Source of the DNA: Poriferisodalis sp965231925
GTDB taxonomy: Bacteria; Actinomycetota; Acidimicrobiia; Acidimicrobiales; Poriferisodalaceae
Reading direction: 5' to 3'
NCBI GenBank assembly: GCA_965231925.1
Contig: OZ246894.1
Coordinates: forward strand, 1,612,001-1,676,000
DNA length: 64,000 nucleotides
Below the pieces are notes generated by a model. It had not been told where the DNA came from, ran no database searches, and saw only the letters and a program-made list of their open reading frames with translations. The translations under genes were made by a program, and so were the position numbers. This document shows, one piece after another, positions 32,172 to 40,936 of the stretch; the first letter of the stretch is position 1; each line of letters starts with the position of its first letter.

Positions 32172-33176
32172 CTAGGTCTCGAAGTTGCCGACCTTTTCGC
32201 CGGTGACGTTCTCGTAGTTCCGATTCAGGAACCAGCGCTGGTAGTCGCCGTAGGTAATCGGTTCCCAGCGAGCGGGGGCCTCGTCGCTGACCGTCGTGGG
32301 CGCCGGCGCGACCACGGCATCATCTCGGGCGCCGTAGAAGAACGGTGCCGCATACCGCTCGCCGTCGGTGGGGTTGCGGGCTCGATGCGCTGTCGACAGA
32401 TAGAGCCCGTTCGTCCAGCGCTTCAACATGTCGCCGCTGTTGACCAGGTACGACTCGGCGAGCTGCGGCGGCTTGATCCAGTCGTGGCCGGCAGGACGGA
32501 TCTCCAGCCCGGGCACCTCGTTGGCCGGCAGGAATGTGAACACCGAGCTGTCGGTGTGCGGGGCCAGTCCCCACTCGTTGTCCGAGTAGTCCATCGGCGG
32601 GTAGTGCGACATCCGAAGCGTCACGCTCGGCTTGTCGAAGTCGGGCACGAACCAGTCGTGCGGCAAGTCCAGCGATTGTGCCAGCACGGGCAGCAGCCGA
32701 CCGCCGAGGGCGATGAGCTGGTCGATGTAGGCCTCGCACCTCGCCGCGAATCCGTCGATGGGCGGGAACTGGTTGTCGGTGTGGTAACCGTGCCGGTGAC
32801 AGAAGAATGCTTCGTTCTGGTTGGGCTTGCGGACCTCTCCTGCGATGTCCGAGGCATACGAAGTGCCGCCGCCCATGCCGAGGTAGCCGCCGATCAGCTT
32901 CCCCATCGGGATGGAGTCCTTCGTCGGCTGCGGAAGTGCGTGCAGCTCGCGGGCGAAGTCGAATATTCCCTCCACCATCGCCCACGGCACGCCGTGATTC
33001 ACGATGAAGAAGAACCCCACCTCGGTGAGCGCACGTCGCAAGTCGCCGGCGAGCGCTTCGACGGCCGAGGGGTCGGGAGCTGCCTCGTTGAGGGGCGACA
33101 GGTCCAGGACGGGGATCACGTCCTTCGTGTCTTGCGACGGCCGTGCGGTACTGCGGTCCTGCGTCGTGAGCGCCAC
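32172..33176 (-). CDS. 2-oxoglutarate/Fe(II)-dependent oxygenase (isopenicillin N synthase-like)
   Basis: A 334-residue member of the IPNS/2OG oxygenase family. The N-terminal DIOX_N region shows PVLDLSPLNEAAPD and VGFFFIVNHGVP. The iron ligands are H and D in LAPHTDSSVFTFL and the later H in LYLSTAHRARNP, followed by the R that binds 2-oxoglutarate. It uses O2 and 2-oxoglutarate to hydroxylate or desaturate a small molecule, not identified. It converges with the double CoA-transferase gene (24 bp gap). Confidence 0.9.
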   Translation of the reverse strand: MALTTQDRSTARPSQDTKDVIPVLDLSPLNEAAPDPSAVEALAGDLRRALTEVGFFFIVNHGVPWAMVEGIFDFARELHALPQPTKDSIPMGKLIGGYLGMGGGTSYASDIAGEVRKPNQNEAFFCHRHGYHTDNQFPPIDGFAARCEAYIDQLIALGGRLLPVLAQSLDLPHDWFVPDFDKPSVTLRMSHYPPMDYSDNEWGLAPHTDSSVFTFLPANEVPGLEIRPAGHDWIKPPQLAESYLVNSGDMLKRWTNGLYLSTAHRARNPTDGERYAAPFFYGARDDAVVAPAPTTVSDEAPARWEPITYGDYQRWFLNRNYENVTGEKVGNFET

Positions 33177-33311
33177 GTTGCCCCCTTGCCTCGCTATGAG
33201 CGTACGCGTGCGGCCGTGATGGCGTCAGCGTCCATTGCTACGGTGCTGCCGTCCCGGACGGATTCGGTGAATCCGATCCGGGCCAGCAGGCATACCAGTC
33301 AGGGGACACCG

Positions 33312-34298
33312 ATGAGAGCGTGGCGACTGAACGAGTTGGGCTATCCGTGGGACGTGCTGGAGTTGGGCGAGTATTCCTCGCCCGAGCCAGGGCGGGGTCA
33401 AGCACGGATCACGGTGGAAGCCACCGACCTGAACTTCGCAGACATCCTGCATTGCCAGGGCACGTACCAAGAACGGTGGGATCCGCCGTTCACGCCCGGC
33501 ATGGGAGCGTGCGGCACCGTGGAAGCGGTCGGCCCTGAGTGCGACTTGGAGGTCGGCGACCGGGTCATCGGCTCGGGTACCGCAGGCTGGGGCGGATATG
33601 CCAGCGAAGCGCTCATCAGGGGCGCGACGGCCCGGCGGATCCCCGACGACGTCTCGATTCCGGCGGCATGTGCGGCCAACGTCATCTACGGCACGGCGTG
33701 GTTCTCGCTGTACCGACGCGGGCAGATGCAGGCGGGCGAAACGGTGCTGGTTCTGGCGGCCGCGGGGGGTGTCGGCTCGGCTGCTGTGCAGATGGCCAAG
33801 GCGGCCGGCTGCACCGTGATCGCCGCGGCGGGCGGACCGGCCAAGGTGCAGACCTGCCGCGAACTGGGCGCCGACATCGTCATCGACTACGACAACGACG
33901 ACCTGTACCAGTCCGTCCAGGACGCCACAGGCGGCCGGGGCTGCGACATTGTCTACGACCCCGTCGGCGGCAAGTACTTCGACATTGCCCGGCGGCTGGT
34001 GGCGTGGGAAGGCCGACTGCTGGTGGTGGGTTTCGCCAGCGGCACCATCCCGCAGGCGCCAGCCAACCACCTGCTCGTCAAGAACTACTCCGTGGTCGGC
34101 GTGCACATGGGCGGCTACCGGGGGCGCATGGACGAGGTGCTCGAGGAGTGCTACGCCGAGCTGTGGCCCCAGGTTGCTGACGGCAGGCTCGACCCGCTCG
34201 TCAGCCAGGAACTGCCGCTCGATGGTCTGATCGACGGGTTGCGCGACCTGCACGAGCGCAAGACGACCGGCCGGGTGCTGCTTCGGCCAGACCTGTAG
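33312..34298 (+). CDS. MDR-family NADPH:quinone oxidoreductase-like enzyme
   Basis: A 328-residue medium-chain dehydrogenase/reductase without structural zinc cysteines. It has the GroES-like N-terminus with TDLNFADILHCQGTYQ and PGMGACGTVEAVG. The nucleotide fold shows VLVLAAAGGVGSAAVQMAKAAGCTVIAAAG (AAGGVGS loop), followed by ELGADIVIDYDNDD and VGGKYFDIARRL. It probably reduces quinones or enoyl compounds with NADPH. ATG 33312 follows ggggacaccg. It is divergent from the 2OG oxygenase gene (about 135 bp apart) and ends before a long intergenic hairpin. Confidence 0.9.
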   Translation: MRAWRLNELGYPWDVLELGEYSSPEPGRGQARITVEATDLNFADILHCQGTYQERWDPPFTPGMGACGTVEAVGPECDLEVGDRVIGSGTAGWGGYASEALIRGATARRIPDDVSIPAACAANVIYGTAWFSLYRRGQMQAGETVLVLAAAGGVGSAAVQMAKAAGCTVIAAAGGPAKVQTCRELGADIVIDYDNDDLYQSVQDATGGRGCDIVYDPVGGKYFDIARRLVAWEGRLLVVGFASGTIPQAPANHLLVKNYSVVGVHMGGYRGRMDEVLEECYAELWPQVADGRLDPLVSQELPLDGLIDGLRDLHERKTTGRVLLRPDL

Positions 34299-34315
34299 AC
34301 GAACCTGAGGCGTCC

Positions 34316-34394
34316 GCTGCGGAGGCAGCAGAACCCTCTGCTCCCGCGATCCGGCAGGTCGCAACGTCGCAGAGTCTCCTGCTGCCTCCGCAGC
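34316..34394. terminator. Large hairpin between convergent genes
   Basis: A perfect 16-bp inverted repeat, GCTGCGGAGGCAGCAG (34316-34331) and CTGCTGCCTCCGCAGC (34379-34394), encloses a second short pair, CTCTGC (34336-34341) and GCAGAG (34369-34374). It lies between the MDR gene and the convergent acyl-CoA ligase gene. It probably stops transcription from both sides; a small palindromic repeat element is an alternative. Confidence 0.75.
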
Positions 34395-34446
34395 TATGGC
34401 ATCTGTGTCGAGCGGCTCGAGCTCAGAACGACTCTGATGTGCCAGC

Positions 34447-36192
34447 TCAGCCGCGGGCGACGATGTAGCCGATTGACTCGCGGTCCCACAGGTCCCCGGT
34501 GACGCCTGCGTCCCGGATGGCCTGTTTGCGGATTTTGCCGGAGGCGGTCTTGTCGAGCTCGGGTACGAATTGCAGGTAGCGCGGCACGCTGTGGCGGGGC
34601 ATGCGCGGCACGCACCAGTCGAGGAATTCGGCCGGATCGGGTGGCGACCCGTCCACCGCCACAACGGCGAGTACCTCGTCTTCTCCGCCGGCGCCTGCCA
34701 CCCGCAGACCCACGACGGCGCTCTCGATCACGCCGTCGTAGCCGTTGATGACGGTTTCGACCTCGTAGCTGGAGATGTTCTCGCCACGGCGGCGGATGCG
34801 GTCGTTCAGCCGGTCCACGAAATGCAACCGGCCGGCCTCGTCCATCCGGCCCGCATCGCCGGTGTGGAACCACAGGTTGCGCCACGCTTCCACGGTCTTG
34901 GCGGTCATCTGGTGGTAACCGACGTTGAAGCAGAACGGCACTTTGGGCCGAACCAGGATCTCGCCGATCTCGTCTGGTGAGAGCGGCAGATCGGTCGCCG
35001 AGTCGGCCACGATCACCTCGAAGTACTCATCCAGCGGCGGACCGGCACAGCCAGACATCACCGGATCCGCCGGGTCGGTGTAGGCGACCATGTTGACCTC
35101 GGTCATCCCGTACCCCTGCACGATCCGCACACCGAATCGCTGCTCGAAGGCCGCCGCCCACTCGGCGGCGACGGGGAGTGCGATGACGGCCCGCAAGCGA
35201 TGTTCCCGGTCCCTGTCGGTGGGGGGACTGCGCCAGATGAATTCGGGCATGACCCCCAGCGCATTCGTCAGCGTGATGCCCTGATCGATGACGGTGTCGA
35301 GCCACTGGCCCACGCTGAACCGCTTCGTGACATACGCCGACGCGCCGCCGTGCAGCGCTGCATAGATCTGCATGAACAGGCCGTTCGCGTGGAACAGCGG
35401 CATGCAGCAGAAGAAGCGGTCGTCGGGCGTGATCTCCAGGCGTTGCGCTGCGGTGAGGCCGAACAGGTAGCAATGCGCTTGGGGCATGAGCACGCCCTTG
35501 GCCGGGCCTGTGGTGCCCGAGGTGTACATGATCGTGCAGACATCGCTGGGCTCGGCCTCGAGCACTGCGTCGACTCGTCGCTCGGTGCCCAGCAGATCGC
35601 TGACGCTGCACACAGCCGTGCCCGCAAGCGCGCCACCGGCCGAGACGCCACCGGCGAGGGCACCGGAGAGGGGAGCGTCGCTGTCGTCGACCAGCAGCGT
35701 GGTTTCGATGCGCCAGCTCGGATCGAGCGCTGCGCGTGTCGCGTTCCCTGCGGTCACATCATCGGATGTGCCTGCATCGACGTCGTTGAACCGGTTCAGC
35801 AGTCCTCGGTCCACGGCCACAATCCGAGGCTCAGAGTTGCGCACCTGGTGTTCCAGGAAGGCACCGCGCAGGTCGGTGTTGACTGGCACGAAGATCGCTC
35901 GCCGCTTGTGGGTGGCGATCATCAGCAGCATGAGCTCGACGCTGTTGGTGAGCAGGCCCAGCAGGCGATCGCCCGGCTGCAGGCCGATGTCAGCCAGGGC
36001 AGTGGCGAGCCGGTCGGTCAGCTCGTCGAACTCGGCGAACGTGACCGTTTGGCCGTCTTCGAATGCGAGAAACTCGCGGTCGCCATGGGTGACCGCTGCG
36101 TGCCGCACGAGCGCTGGCAAGGTCCAACCGTCCGTGCTGGCGCTGCCCGCGCGGGCAATGGCTGCTTCGGTCCCCTGGTCACGGGTGCCCAT
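34447..36192 (-). CDS. Acyl-CoA synthetase / AMP-dependent ligase
   Basis: A 581-residue ANL-superfamily ligase. TIMYTSGTTGPAKGVLMPQ is the P-loop-like A3 motif. VQGYGMTEVNMVAYT (A5), WFHTGDAGRMDEAGRLHFVDRLND (A7), RIRRRGENISSYEVE (A8) and the A10 lysine in KTASGKIRKQ are all present. It activates a carboxylic acid as the adenylate and forms its CoA thioester. The WFHTGD and RRGENIS motifs resemble CaiC-like carnitine/crotonobetaine ligases, which would fit the CaiB-type transferases nearby, but the substrate is inference. Confidence 0.92.
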   Translation of the reverse strand: MGTRDQGTEAAIARAGSASTDGWTLPALVRHAAVTHGDREFLAFEDGQTVTFAEFDELTDRLATALADIGLQPGDRLLGLLTNSVELMLLMIATHKRRAIFVPVNTDLRGAFLEHQVRNSEPRIVAVDRGLLNRFNDVDAGTSDDVTAGNATRAALDPSWRIETTLLVDDSDAPLSGALAGGVSAGGALAGTAVCSVSDLLGTERRVDAVLEAEPSDVCTIMYTSGTTGPAKGVLMPQAHCYLFGLTAAQRLEITPDDRFFCCMPLFHANGLFMQIYAALHGGASAYVTKRFSVGQWLDTVIDQGITLTNALGVMPEFIWRSPPTDRDREHRLRAVIALPVAAEWAAAFEQRFGVRIVQGYGMTEVNMVAYTDPADPVMSGCAGPPLDEYFEVIVADSATDLPLSPDEIGEILVRPKVPFCFNVGYHQMTAKTVEAWRNLWFHTGDAGRMDEAGRLHFVDRLNDRIRRRGENISSYEVETVINGYDGVIESAVVGLRVAGAGGEDEVLAVVAVDGSPPDPAEFLDWCVPRMPRHSVPRYLQFVPELDKTASGKIRKQAIRDAGVTGDLWDRESIGYIVARG

Positions 36193-36293
36193 CGGCGGAA
36201 TCGTAGACTTCGCCCGGGCTTCGTGGCCCGAACGGGGTGCGCCTGTTCAGCGGGCGCATGGGGGAATTGGGCGCCTGGGATGGAGGTGACCGG

Positions 36294-37406
36294 ATGCTGA
36301 TCGGATTGCCGAGTGAGCTCAAGGCGGGCGAGCAGCGCGTCGGGCTGACGCCGCACGCTGTGCGTGAGTTGGCGCTGCACGACCACCAGGTGCTGGTCGA
36401 GGCCGGCGCCGGTGCGGGCATTCGTGTGCCCGACGCCGAATATAAAGCAGCGGGTGCGCTCATCGGCAGTAGTGACGAGGTGTGGGAGAAGGCTGATCTC
36501 GTCGTCAAGGTGAAGGAGCCGCAGGCCTCTGAACGCAAGATGCTGAGCGAGGGCCAGATTCTGTTCGCCTACCTGCATCTCGCCCCTGACCCCGACCAGA
36601 CGTCCGACCTGGTGGATTCGGGTGCGGCCTGCGTCGCGTATGAGACGGTGACCGACTCGCGTGGCGGCTTGCCGCTGCTGGCCCCGATGTCCCGGGTTGC
36701 CGGCCGGCTCGCCGTCCAGGCGGGTGCTTGGGCCCTCGAGACTGCTCACGGGGGCATCGGCCTGCTGATCGGTGGTGTGCCGGGGGTTCCGCCGGCACGA
36801 GTCGTGATCATCGGCGGGGGAGTGGTCGGCGAGAACGCAGCCGAGATTGCCATAGGCATGGGCGCCGACGTGCGAGTGCTCGACATCGACCCGGCGGCTC
36901 TGGATCATCTCGAGCAACGCTTCGGCGCATCGGTTGTCACCGTCACCTCTACTCGGGCGACGGTGGAGACCGAAGTGCTGAACGCCGACCTGGTGATCGG
37001 CGCCGTGCTGGTGACCGGCGCCCGAGCACCCAAGCTGGTGACCGCCGACATGATCTCTCAGATGCGTCCCGGGTCGGTGGTGGTGGACGTGGCCATCGAC
37101 CAAGGCGGCTGCTTCGAGACGTCCAAGCCGACCACTCATGCCGAACCGACCTTCGTGGTCGACGGCGTCGTGCACTACTGCGTAGCGAACATGCCCGGCG
37201 CCGTGCCAGTCACTTCAACCCGGGCACTCAGCGATGCCACCCTTCCCAGGGTGCTGGCCATCGCCGAGAACGGCCTCGACGCCCTGCGCACCGACCCCCA
37301 CCTGCGAGCGGGCCTGAACGTCTACAAGGGCCACGTCACCGAGCCCCACGTAGCCCACGCCCTCGACCTCCCCTACACGGACCCCCTCACCGCCCTCGGC
37401 TTCTGA
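36294..37406 (+). CDS. ald: Alanine dehydrogenase
   Basis: A 370-residue enzyme with MLIGLPSELKAGEQRVGLTPHAVREL (substrate-binding R and the Lys that follows later in LVVKVKEPQASE), LFAYLHLAPD with the catalytic His, VVIIGGGVVGENAAEIAIGMGADVRVLDID (NAD fold), and VDVAIDQGGCFETSKPTTHAEPTF. These are standard for L-alanine dehydrogenase and the related transhydrogenase alpha chain; length and the C-terminus favour alanine dehydrogenase. ATG 36294 follows a ggaggtg site. It interconverts alanine and pyruvate plus ammonia with NAD. Divergent from the acyl-CoA ligase gene. Confidence 0.93.
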   Translation: MLIGLPSELKAGEQRVGLTPHAVRELALHDHQVLVEAGAGAGIRVPDAEYKAAGALIGSSDEVWEKADLVVKVKEPQASERKMLSEGQILFAYLHLAPDPDQTSDLVDSGAACVAYETVTDSRGGLPLLAPMSRVAGRLAVQAGAWALETAHGGIGLLIGGVPGVPPARVVIIGGGVVGENAAEIAIGMGADVRVLDIDPAALDHLEQRFGASVVTVTSTRATVETEVLNADLVIGAVLVTGARAPKLVTADMISQMRPGSVVVDVAIDQGGCFETSKPTTHAEPTFVVDGVVHYCVANMPGAVPVTSTRALSDATLPRVLAIAENGLDALRTDPHLRAGLNVYKGHVTEPHVAHALDLPYTDPLTALGF

Positions 37407-37550
37407 CGCGCACCGTCACCGTCGACCGGCGCGCCGAATACTCGTATTCGTCTCACCGGCGCGCATTGCCGGCCATCACTGGCCTCGGGCCGGCAGTGTT
37501 GCTTCGAGCCCGTGGGAAGCGTGGCTTGCGAGACGACGCTGGAGGTTGAG

Positions 37551-37853
37551 ATGAACGACAAGTTGGCCGAGTTGCGGATGTCCATCGCGGCGGACGGCAA
37601 TGCGACCGGATCCATAGCTCCGAAGCTCACTGCCGCCGATAACAGCCGGACGTGGCTCGCCATTGGCTACTCGGATGGCGGAATCGAATGCGACGAGTGC
37701 TCGCATGGTCCGAGCCCGAGTCCGGCGTCGCTGCGTCTGTGCTGGCTGGACTCAGACGACACGCATGCTCACTACGTGGACGTGTGCGATTGTCACTTCG
37801 GTGACTTCATGGAGATGGCGATCGGGGACGCCTTCCCCTTAGAAAGTGACTAG
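37551..37853 (+). CDS. Small Cys-containing hypothetical protein
   Basis: 100 residues; ATG 37551 follows ggaggtt. Contains CDECSHGP in the middle and VDVCDCHFGDFMEMAIG near the end, so two Cys pairs could form a zinc site. No family is recognised. It is a single gene between alanine dehydrogenase and the MITE. Confidence 0.5.
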   Translation: MNDKLAELRMSIAADGNATGSIAPKLTAADNSRTWLAIGYSDGGIECDECSHGPSPSPASLRLCWLDSDDTHAHYVDVCDCHFGDFMEMAIGDAFPLESD

Positions 37854-37911
37854 CGCCTTCATGTCGCCCGTTCTAGAACCGAGGTGTCTCCTTGCACGTT
37901 CTTGAGGTCGT

Positions 37912-38010
37912 CTAGTGGTGTGTCGCCGGTTTGTCTGCGCGGCACCGAGGCCTCTGACCTCGGCACACAGGCCTGTAAACCCCGCAAACAAACGCTCGAC
38001 GTACCACTAG
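37912..38010. mobile_element. MITE related to the IS630 element at 5156
   Basis: A 99-bp non-coding element bounded by CTAG at both ends (TA duplication). Its left end ctagtggtgtgtcg and right-end stretch cgcaaacaaacgctcgac match the IS630 TIRs with few changes. The interior is self-complementary (gaggcctctgacctcgg, cacaggcctgt), so the whole unit can fold into a long hairpin. It has no transposase and would be moved in trans. It stands 28 bp before the HNH gene start and may influence its expression. Confidence 0.85.
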
Positions 38011-38037
38011 GCAGCATCGGTGTCCTAACTTGCGCTC

Positions 38038-39048
38038 GTGGCGACGCTGAGCGACTACATCGATCTCACGGAGAGCGAAGCGGCGGCACAGTGGCAGGGC
38101 ATCGTGCAGCGTCGCATGCCCCCTCCAGGCAAGCGACAGGTCAACTTCACGCCCGTAGAGACCGTGCTGTGCTACGGGCTCTTCTTGTCTGACGATCCGG
38201 TAGTGGCCCCGCACCGCTACGGCGGGCAGACGATCCACACTGCACCGCAGCTCGTCCACGAACTCGCTGCACTCTTTAGGCGCTCGCCGAGTTCGATCAC
38301 CAGCAAGATGATGAATCTGGATGGCTCCCGTGTGAATGGGGCGAAGTACGAAGTTCAGTTCTTCATGGCAATGGGTGCCGACGTCGTCCGTTTCTTGGAT
38401 CTCTACGGCACGGCGTTGCGGGGAGCGCGCCGGATGGGCATTGGTGCCCAACAATTGCCCGATTTCTTGCAGCTGGAGCAAGTGACTGACTACTCACGGC
38501 TAGGCCTTGAGGACGTAGCTGATTCACGATTTGACGAGATGATCGAGCAGGAAGCGGCGCAGCTCCGCGCGGCCAAGCTGCGGTACAACCAAGAGCTGTC
38601 GTCTGCTGAGACGACCCGAATTGTTCAGCACCGTGCCCGTGTCGGTCACAAGGCGTTCGCAGCCGAAGTGCTGAGACGGTTCGACGCCACCTGTGGCTTC
38701 TGTGGCATGGCCCCACGATCTCTTCAGGGGAACCGGCTCATCATTGCGTCACACATCAAGCCCTGGGCCGATTCGAGCAATCGCGAACGGCGCGACCCGC
38801 TCAACGGAGTCGCCGCCTGCCCAACGCACGATGCTGCCTTCGACAGAGGCCTGATCACCGTGAACGGCGGGCTACGCGTGCATCGTTCCCAGAGGCTGCG
38901 GGCCAGCGTCCGGCGCGACGAGGGAGTCGAACACAATTTCGGGGAGTCGTTGCGGGAAGCTCTGATCGTGCCTTCAGGTGTCGACCCGCCGAGGGACGCC
39001 TATCTCCGCTGGCACCACGAGCACGTCTACCAAGACTCGCTGCCCTGA
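38038..39048 (+). CDS. HNH endonuclease
   Basis: A 336-residue protein. The C-terminal HNH nuclease domain shows FDATCGFCGMAP (zinc-binding Cys pair), IIASHIKPWADSSNRERRDPLNGVAACPTHDAAFDRGLITV (H, N and H of the motif). The N-terminal 200 residues are an all-helical recognition region seen in putative restriction enzymes (RYGGQTIHTAPQLVHELAALFRRSPSSITSKMMNLDGS). GTG at 38038. A defence role (type IV or orphan restriction) is plausible; no methyltransferase is beside it. Confidence 0.87.
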   Translation: MATLSDYIDLTESEAAAQWQGIVQRRMPPPGKRQVNFTPVETVLCYGLFLSDDPVVAPHRYGGQTIHTAPQLVHELAALFRRSPSSITSKMMNLDGSRVNGAKYEVQFFMAMGADVVRFLDLYGTALRGARRMGIGAQQLPDFLQLEQVTDYSRLGLEDVADSRFDEMIEQEAAQLRAAKLRYNQELSSAETTRIVQHRARVGHKAFAAEVLRRFDATCGFCGMAPRSLQGNRLIIASHIKPWADSSNRERRDPLNGVAACPTHDAAFDRGLITVNGGLRVHRSQRLRASVRRDEGVEHNFGESLREALIVPSGVDPPRDAYLRWHHEHVYQDSLP

Positions 39049-39150
39049 GCGCTGACGCATCTTGTCTTGGCGTGAGTGGTCAGGCCCAGAGTGCGCAGAT
39101 TGAGATTTCTCAATCTGCAAAGGGCAAGTTTGCTGCGAACCCCGATGCGC

Positions 39151-39378
39151 CTACCGACGAGTCGCCACGAACTCTTGCGCCGTCATCCCGACATCGCGCG
39201 CGATGGATCGGAGCAGGATTGGGGATAGGTCTCGTCCTCGATGCATCGGCACGGTCGTCGACCGCCCGTCCGGATGGCGGAATCGCTTGTGTGAGCCGCG
39301 CTGGCGGATCTCTTCGAATCCGAGTGCAGTAAGCAAGGCGACGACCTCTCGCGGCTTGAGGATTGGCACTGATGGCAC
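39151..39378 (-). CDS. hicA: HicA-family toxin
   Basis: 75 residues with KPREVVALLTALGFEEIRQRGSHKRFRHPDGRSTTVPMHRG and SPILLRSIARDVGM. This is the dsRBD-like mRNA interferase with its catalytic His in GSHKRF. It is read after hicB with a 6-bp gap, so the operon order is antitoxin first. Confidence 0.93.
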   Translation of the reverse strand: MPSVPILKPREVVALLTALGFEEIRQRGSHKRFRHPDGRSTTVPMHRGRDLSPILLRSIARDVGMTAQEFVATRR

Positions 39379-39384
39379 AGAGCT

Positions 39385-39594
39385 TCAAGCCACCTCGACG
39401 ACCTGCGTGCCGACGAACTCGCCCGCCATTGCCGGGGCGCCGTCCTCGAGGATCATCGCGATGACTTCCTTGAGGTTGTCGTTGAGCTCTTCGAGAGTTT
39501 CGCCTTGAGAGTGTGCACCCGGGAATCCCGGGACGTAACCGACAAAGAACCCGGTGTCGGGGCAACGCTCGACTACGGCAGTGAAGTTCCGCAT
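39385..39594 (-). CDS. hicB: HicB-family antitoxin (short form)
   Basis: 69 residues. MRNFTAVVERCPDTGFFVGYVPGFPGAHSQGETLEELNDNLKEVI is the partial RNase-H-like HicB fold. There is no C-terminal DNA-binding domain, so it is a short HicB. ATG 39594 was chosen as the family start; the frame is open upstream, through the remains of a VapC gene. Confidence 0.9.
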   Translation of the reverse strand: MRNFTAVVERCPDTGFFVGYVPGFPGAHSQGETLEELNDNLKEVIAMILEDGAPAMAGEFVGTQVVEVA

Positions 39595-39659
39595 CGGCAC
39601 GACCTCGACCTCGCTCTCAAACAGCGATTGTAGGCGTCCCTGCGGATCGCATCGGATCA

Positions 39660-39858
39660 GTTGCAACCCGAACCAGCGAGGCGGGGGACTGGATCGCGGA
39701 CAATTTGTTCGACGCGGTCGGCGGCATCGACGGGCAGGCTTGGCGACGTTGGTGGCCAGGCCCAGAGGGCGCAGATGGGGGTGGCCCGGATCCGCTCCGA
39801 CAGCCAGTGCTCGCTGCAGCGGTTACGAGGACGCCGGTGTCGACGATCAGTGTGAGCG
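39660..39858 (-). pseudogene. VapC (PIN domain) remnant
   Basis: Right after the VapB-like gene the minus strand reads LTLIVDTGVLVTAA, the start of a PIN domain. The frame is then lost; a second frame shows SEHWLSERIR and VDAADRVEQIV. No start codon, and less than half of a PIN domain remains. The remnant runs into the upstream frame of hicB. Confidence 0.6.
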
Positions 39859-40236
39859 ATTGTCGCCGAATCCATCGGCGAGCATGTCGTCGGATTCCGA
39901 CGCCCGCCGGCCCGAACTGGAGGTTCCCATGGCTACGAAGCTGGGCTGCCGGCGCTTGACTGCCTGATCCTTGGTGGGCAGCGAGGCGGCACGATCCTCG
40001 CCAGTGCCGCCATTGCGGATACGTCTCACCAGTGCTTCGGCCTTGGCTACGGCAGTCTCTGAGGGTTCTCCGACCTCGTCGATGAGTTCAGCGAGGTATC
40101 TCTCGGTCTCTGCGCTCATCTGCCGTCGTCGGAGCTCGTCGTGGATGGCCGTCTGCAGCAGGTCGGCGGGCGACAAGCCATGCTCCTTGACCGATCCGTA
40201 GAGATCGTCAGGGAGATCGACCCGAATCTGGGGCAT
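39847..40236 (-). CDS. VapB-like antitoxin
   Basis: 129 residues. The N-terminal ribbon-helix-helix MPQIRVDLPDDLYGSVKEHGLSPADLLQTAI and ELRRRQMSAETERYLAELIDEVGEPS match actinobacterial antitoxins paired with PIN toxins. The last 40 residues (AVKRRQPSFVAMGTSSSGRR...) link to the toxin start in the usual overlap. The toxin is a remnant, so this is an orphan antitoxin. Confidence 0.75.
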   Translation of the reverse strand: MPQIRVDLPDDLYGSVKEHGLSPADLLQTAIHDELRRRQMSAETERYLAELIDEVGEPSETAVAKAEALVRRIRNGGTGEDRAASLPTKDQAVKRRQPSFVAMGTSSSGRRASESDDMLADGFGDNRSH

Positions 40237-40304
40237 GGGCTCAACGTACTCACCACCGGCGGACAGGCCAAGCGATTTCTGTAGGGCCGCAAATTGGCAG
40301 GGAT

Positions 40305-40733
40305 TCAGTCAGCGAGATTGCGGGCGCGCTGGCGGATGAGCTGTTCGATCTGGTTGGCGGCTTTGTCGGGTTCTTCGTGTTCCCAGATGCGCACCGGTGT
40401 CCAGCCGGCGGCTTCGAGGCGGGCGTCGGTGTCGGCGTCGCGGGCCCGGTTGCGGGCAATCTTGGTTTCCCAGTACTCGGCGTTGCGGCGGGGCTTGGTG
40501 CCGTGCTCAGGACAGCCGTGCCAGAAGCAGCCGTCCACGAAAATCGCTACACGCAGACGGGGGAACACCAGGTCGGCTTCGCGGCGTACGCCGGGCAGCG
40601 GCCGGCGGTGCACGAAGTAACGCAGGCCACGTCGGTGCAGCGCAGAGCGGATCAGTCGTTCTGGCCCCGTATCGCGGGACCGCTGCTTGGACATGCGCTC
40701 CGAGGCGGGACCCGGCAGCGCTTTCGGTTCCAC
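40305..40733 (-). CDS. vsr: Very-short-patch-repair endonuclease (Vsr)
   Basis: 142 residues of the Vsr family: QRSRDTGPERLIRSALHRRGLRYFVHRRPLPGVRREADLVFPRLRVAIFVDGCFWHGCPEHGTKPRRN with the catalytic Asp, the zinc-binding Cys/His set, and RNRARDADTDARLEAAGWTPVRIWEHE. It nicks 5' of T in T:G mismatches produced by cytosine-5 deamination. GTG 40733 retains the family's pre-motif; ATG 40694 is an alternative. The partner DNA cytosine methyltransferase is not in the neighbourhood. Confidence 0.9.
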   Translation of the reverse strand: MEPKALPGPASERMSKQRSRDTGPERLIRSALHRRGLRYFVHRRPLPGVRREADLVFPRLRVAIFVDGCFWHGCPEHGTKPRRNAEYWETKIARNRARDADTDARLEAAGWTPVRIWEHEEPDKAANQIEQLIRQRARNLAD

Positions 40734-40936
40734 GGTCCGGATTCTGCCAGTCGCTACTGCAATGCCGTCAGTCGTCGGCGAACGCCAATCCGACGAAGCA
40801 AGAACGCCTCGTTTGTTACTGCTGTCTCGCCGTCGCGCCATACCGGCTCGTACGGCTACAGCCGCGGTGCTCGGGGCACCATCTAGCGTTCGAACCGATA
40901 CGCCGGTGCGGAGGATCTGCGGGATGGCGCACTGAC

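Noticed and set aside
32385..33311. A 309-codon extension before the MDR gene
   Set aside because: It is antisense to the 2OG oxygenase gene; ATG 33312 begins the normal MDR N-terminus.
40397..40936. A 180-codon extension in front of the Liv fusion protein
   Set aside because: It overlaps vsr on the other strand; the lipoprotein signal at 40937 defines the true start.
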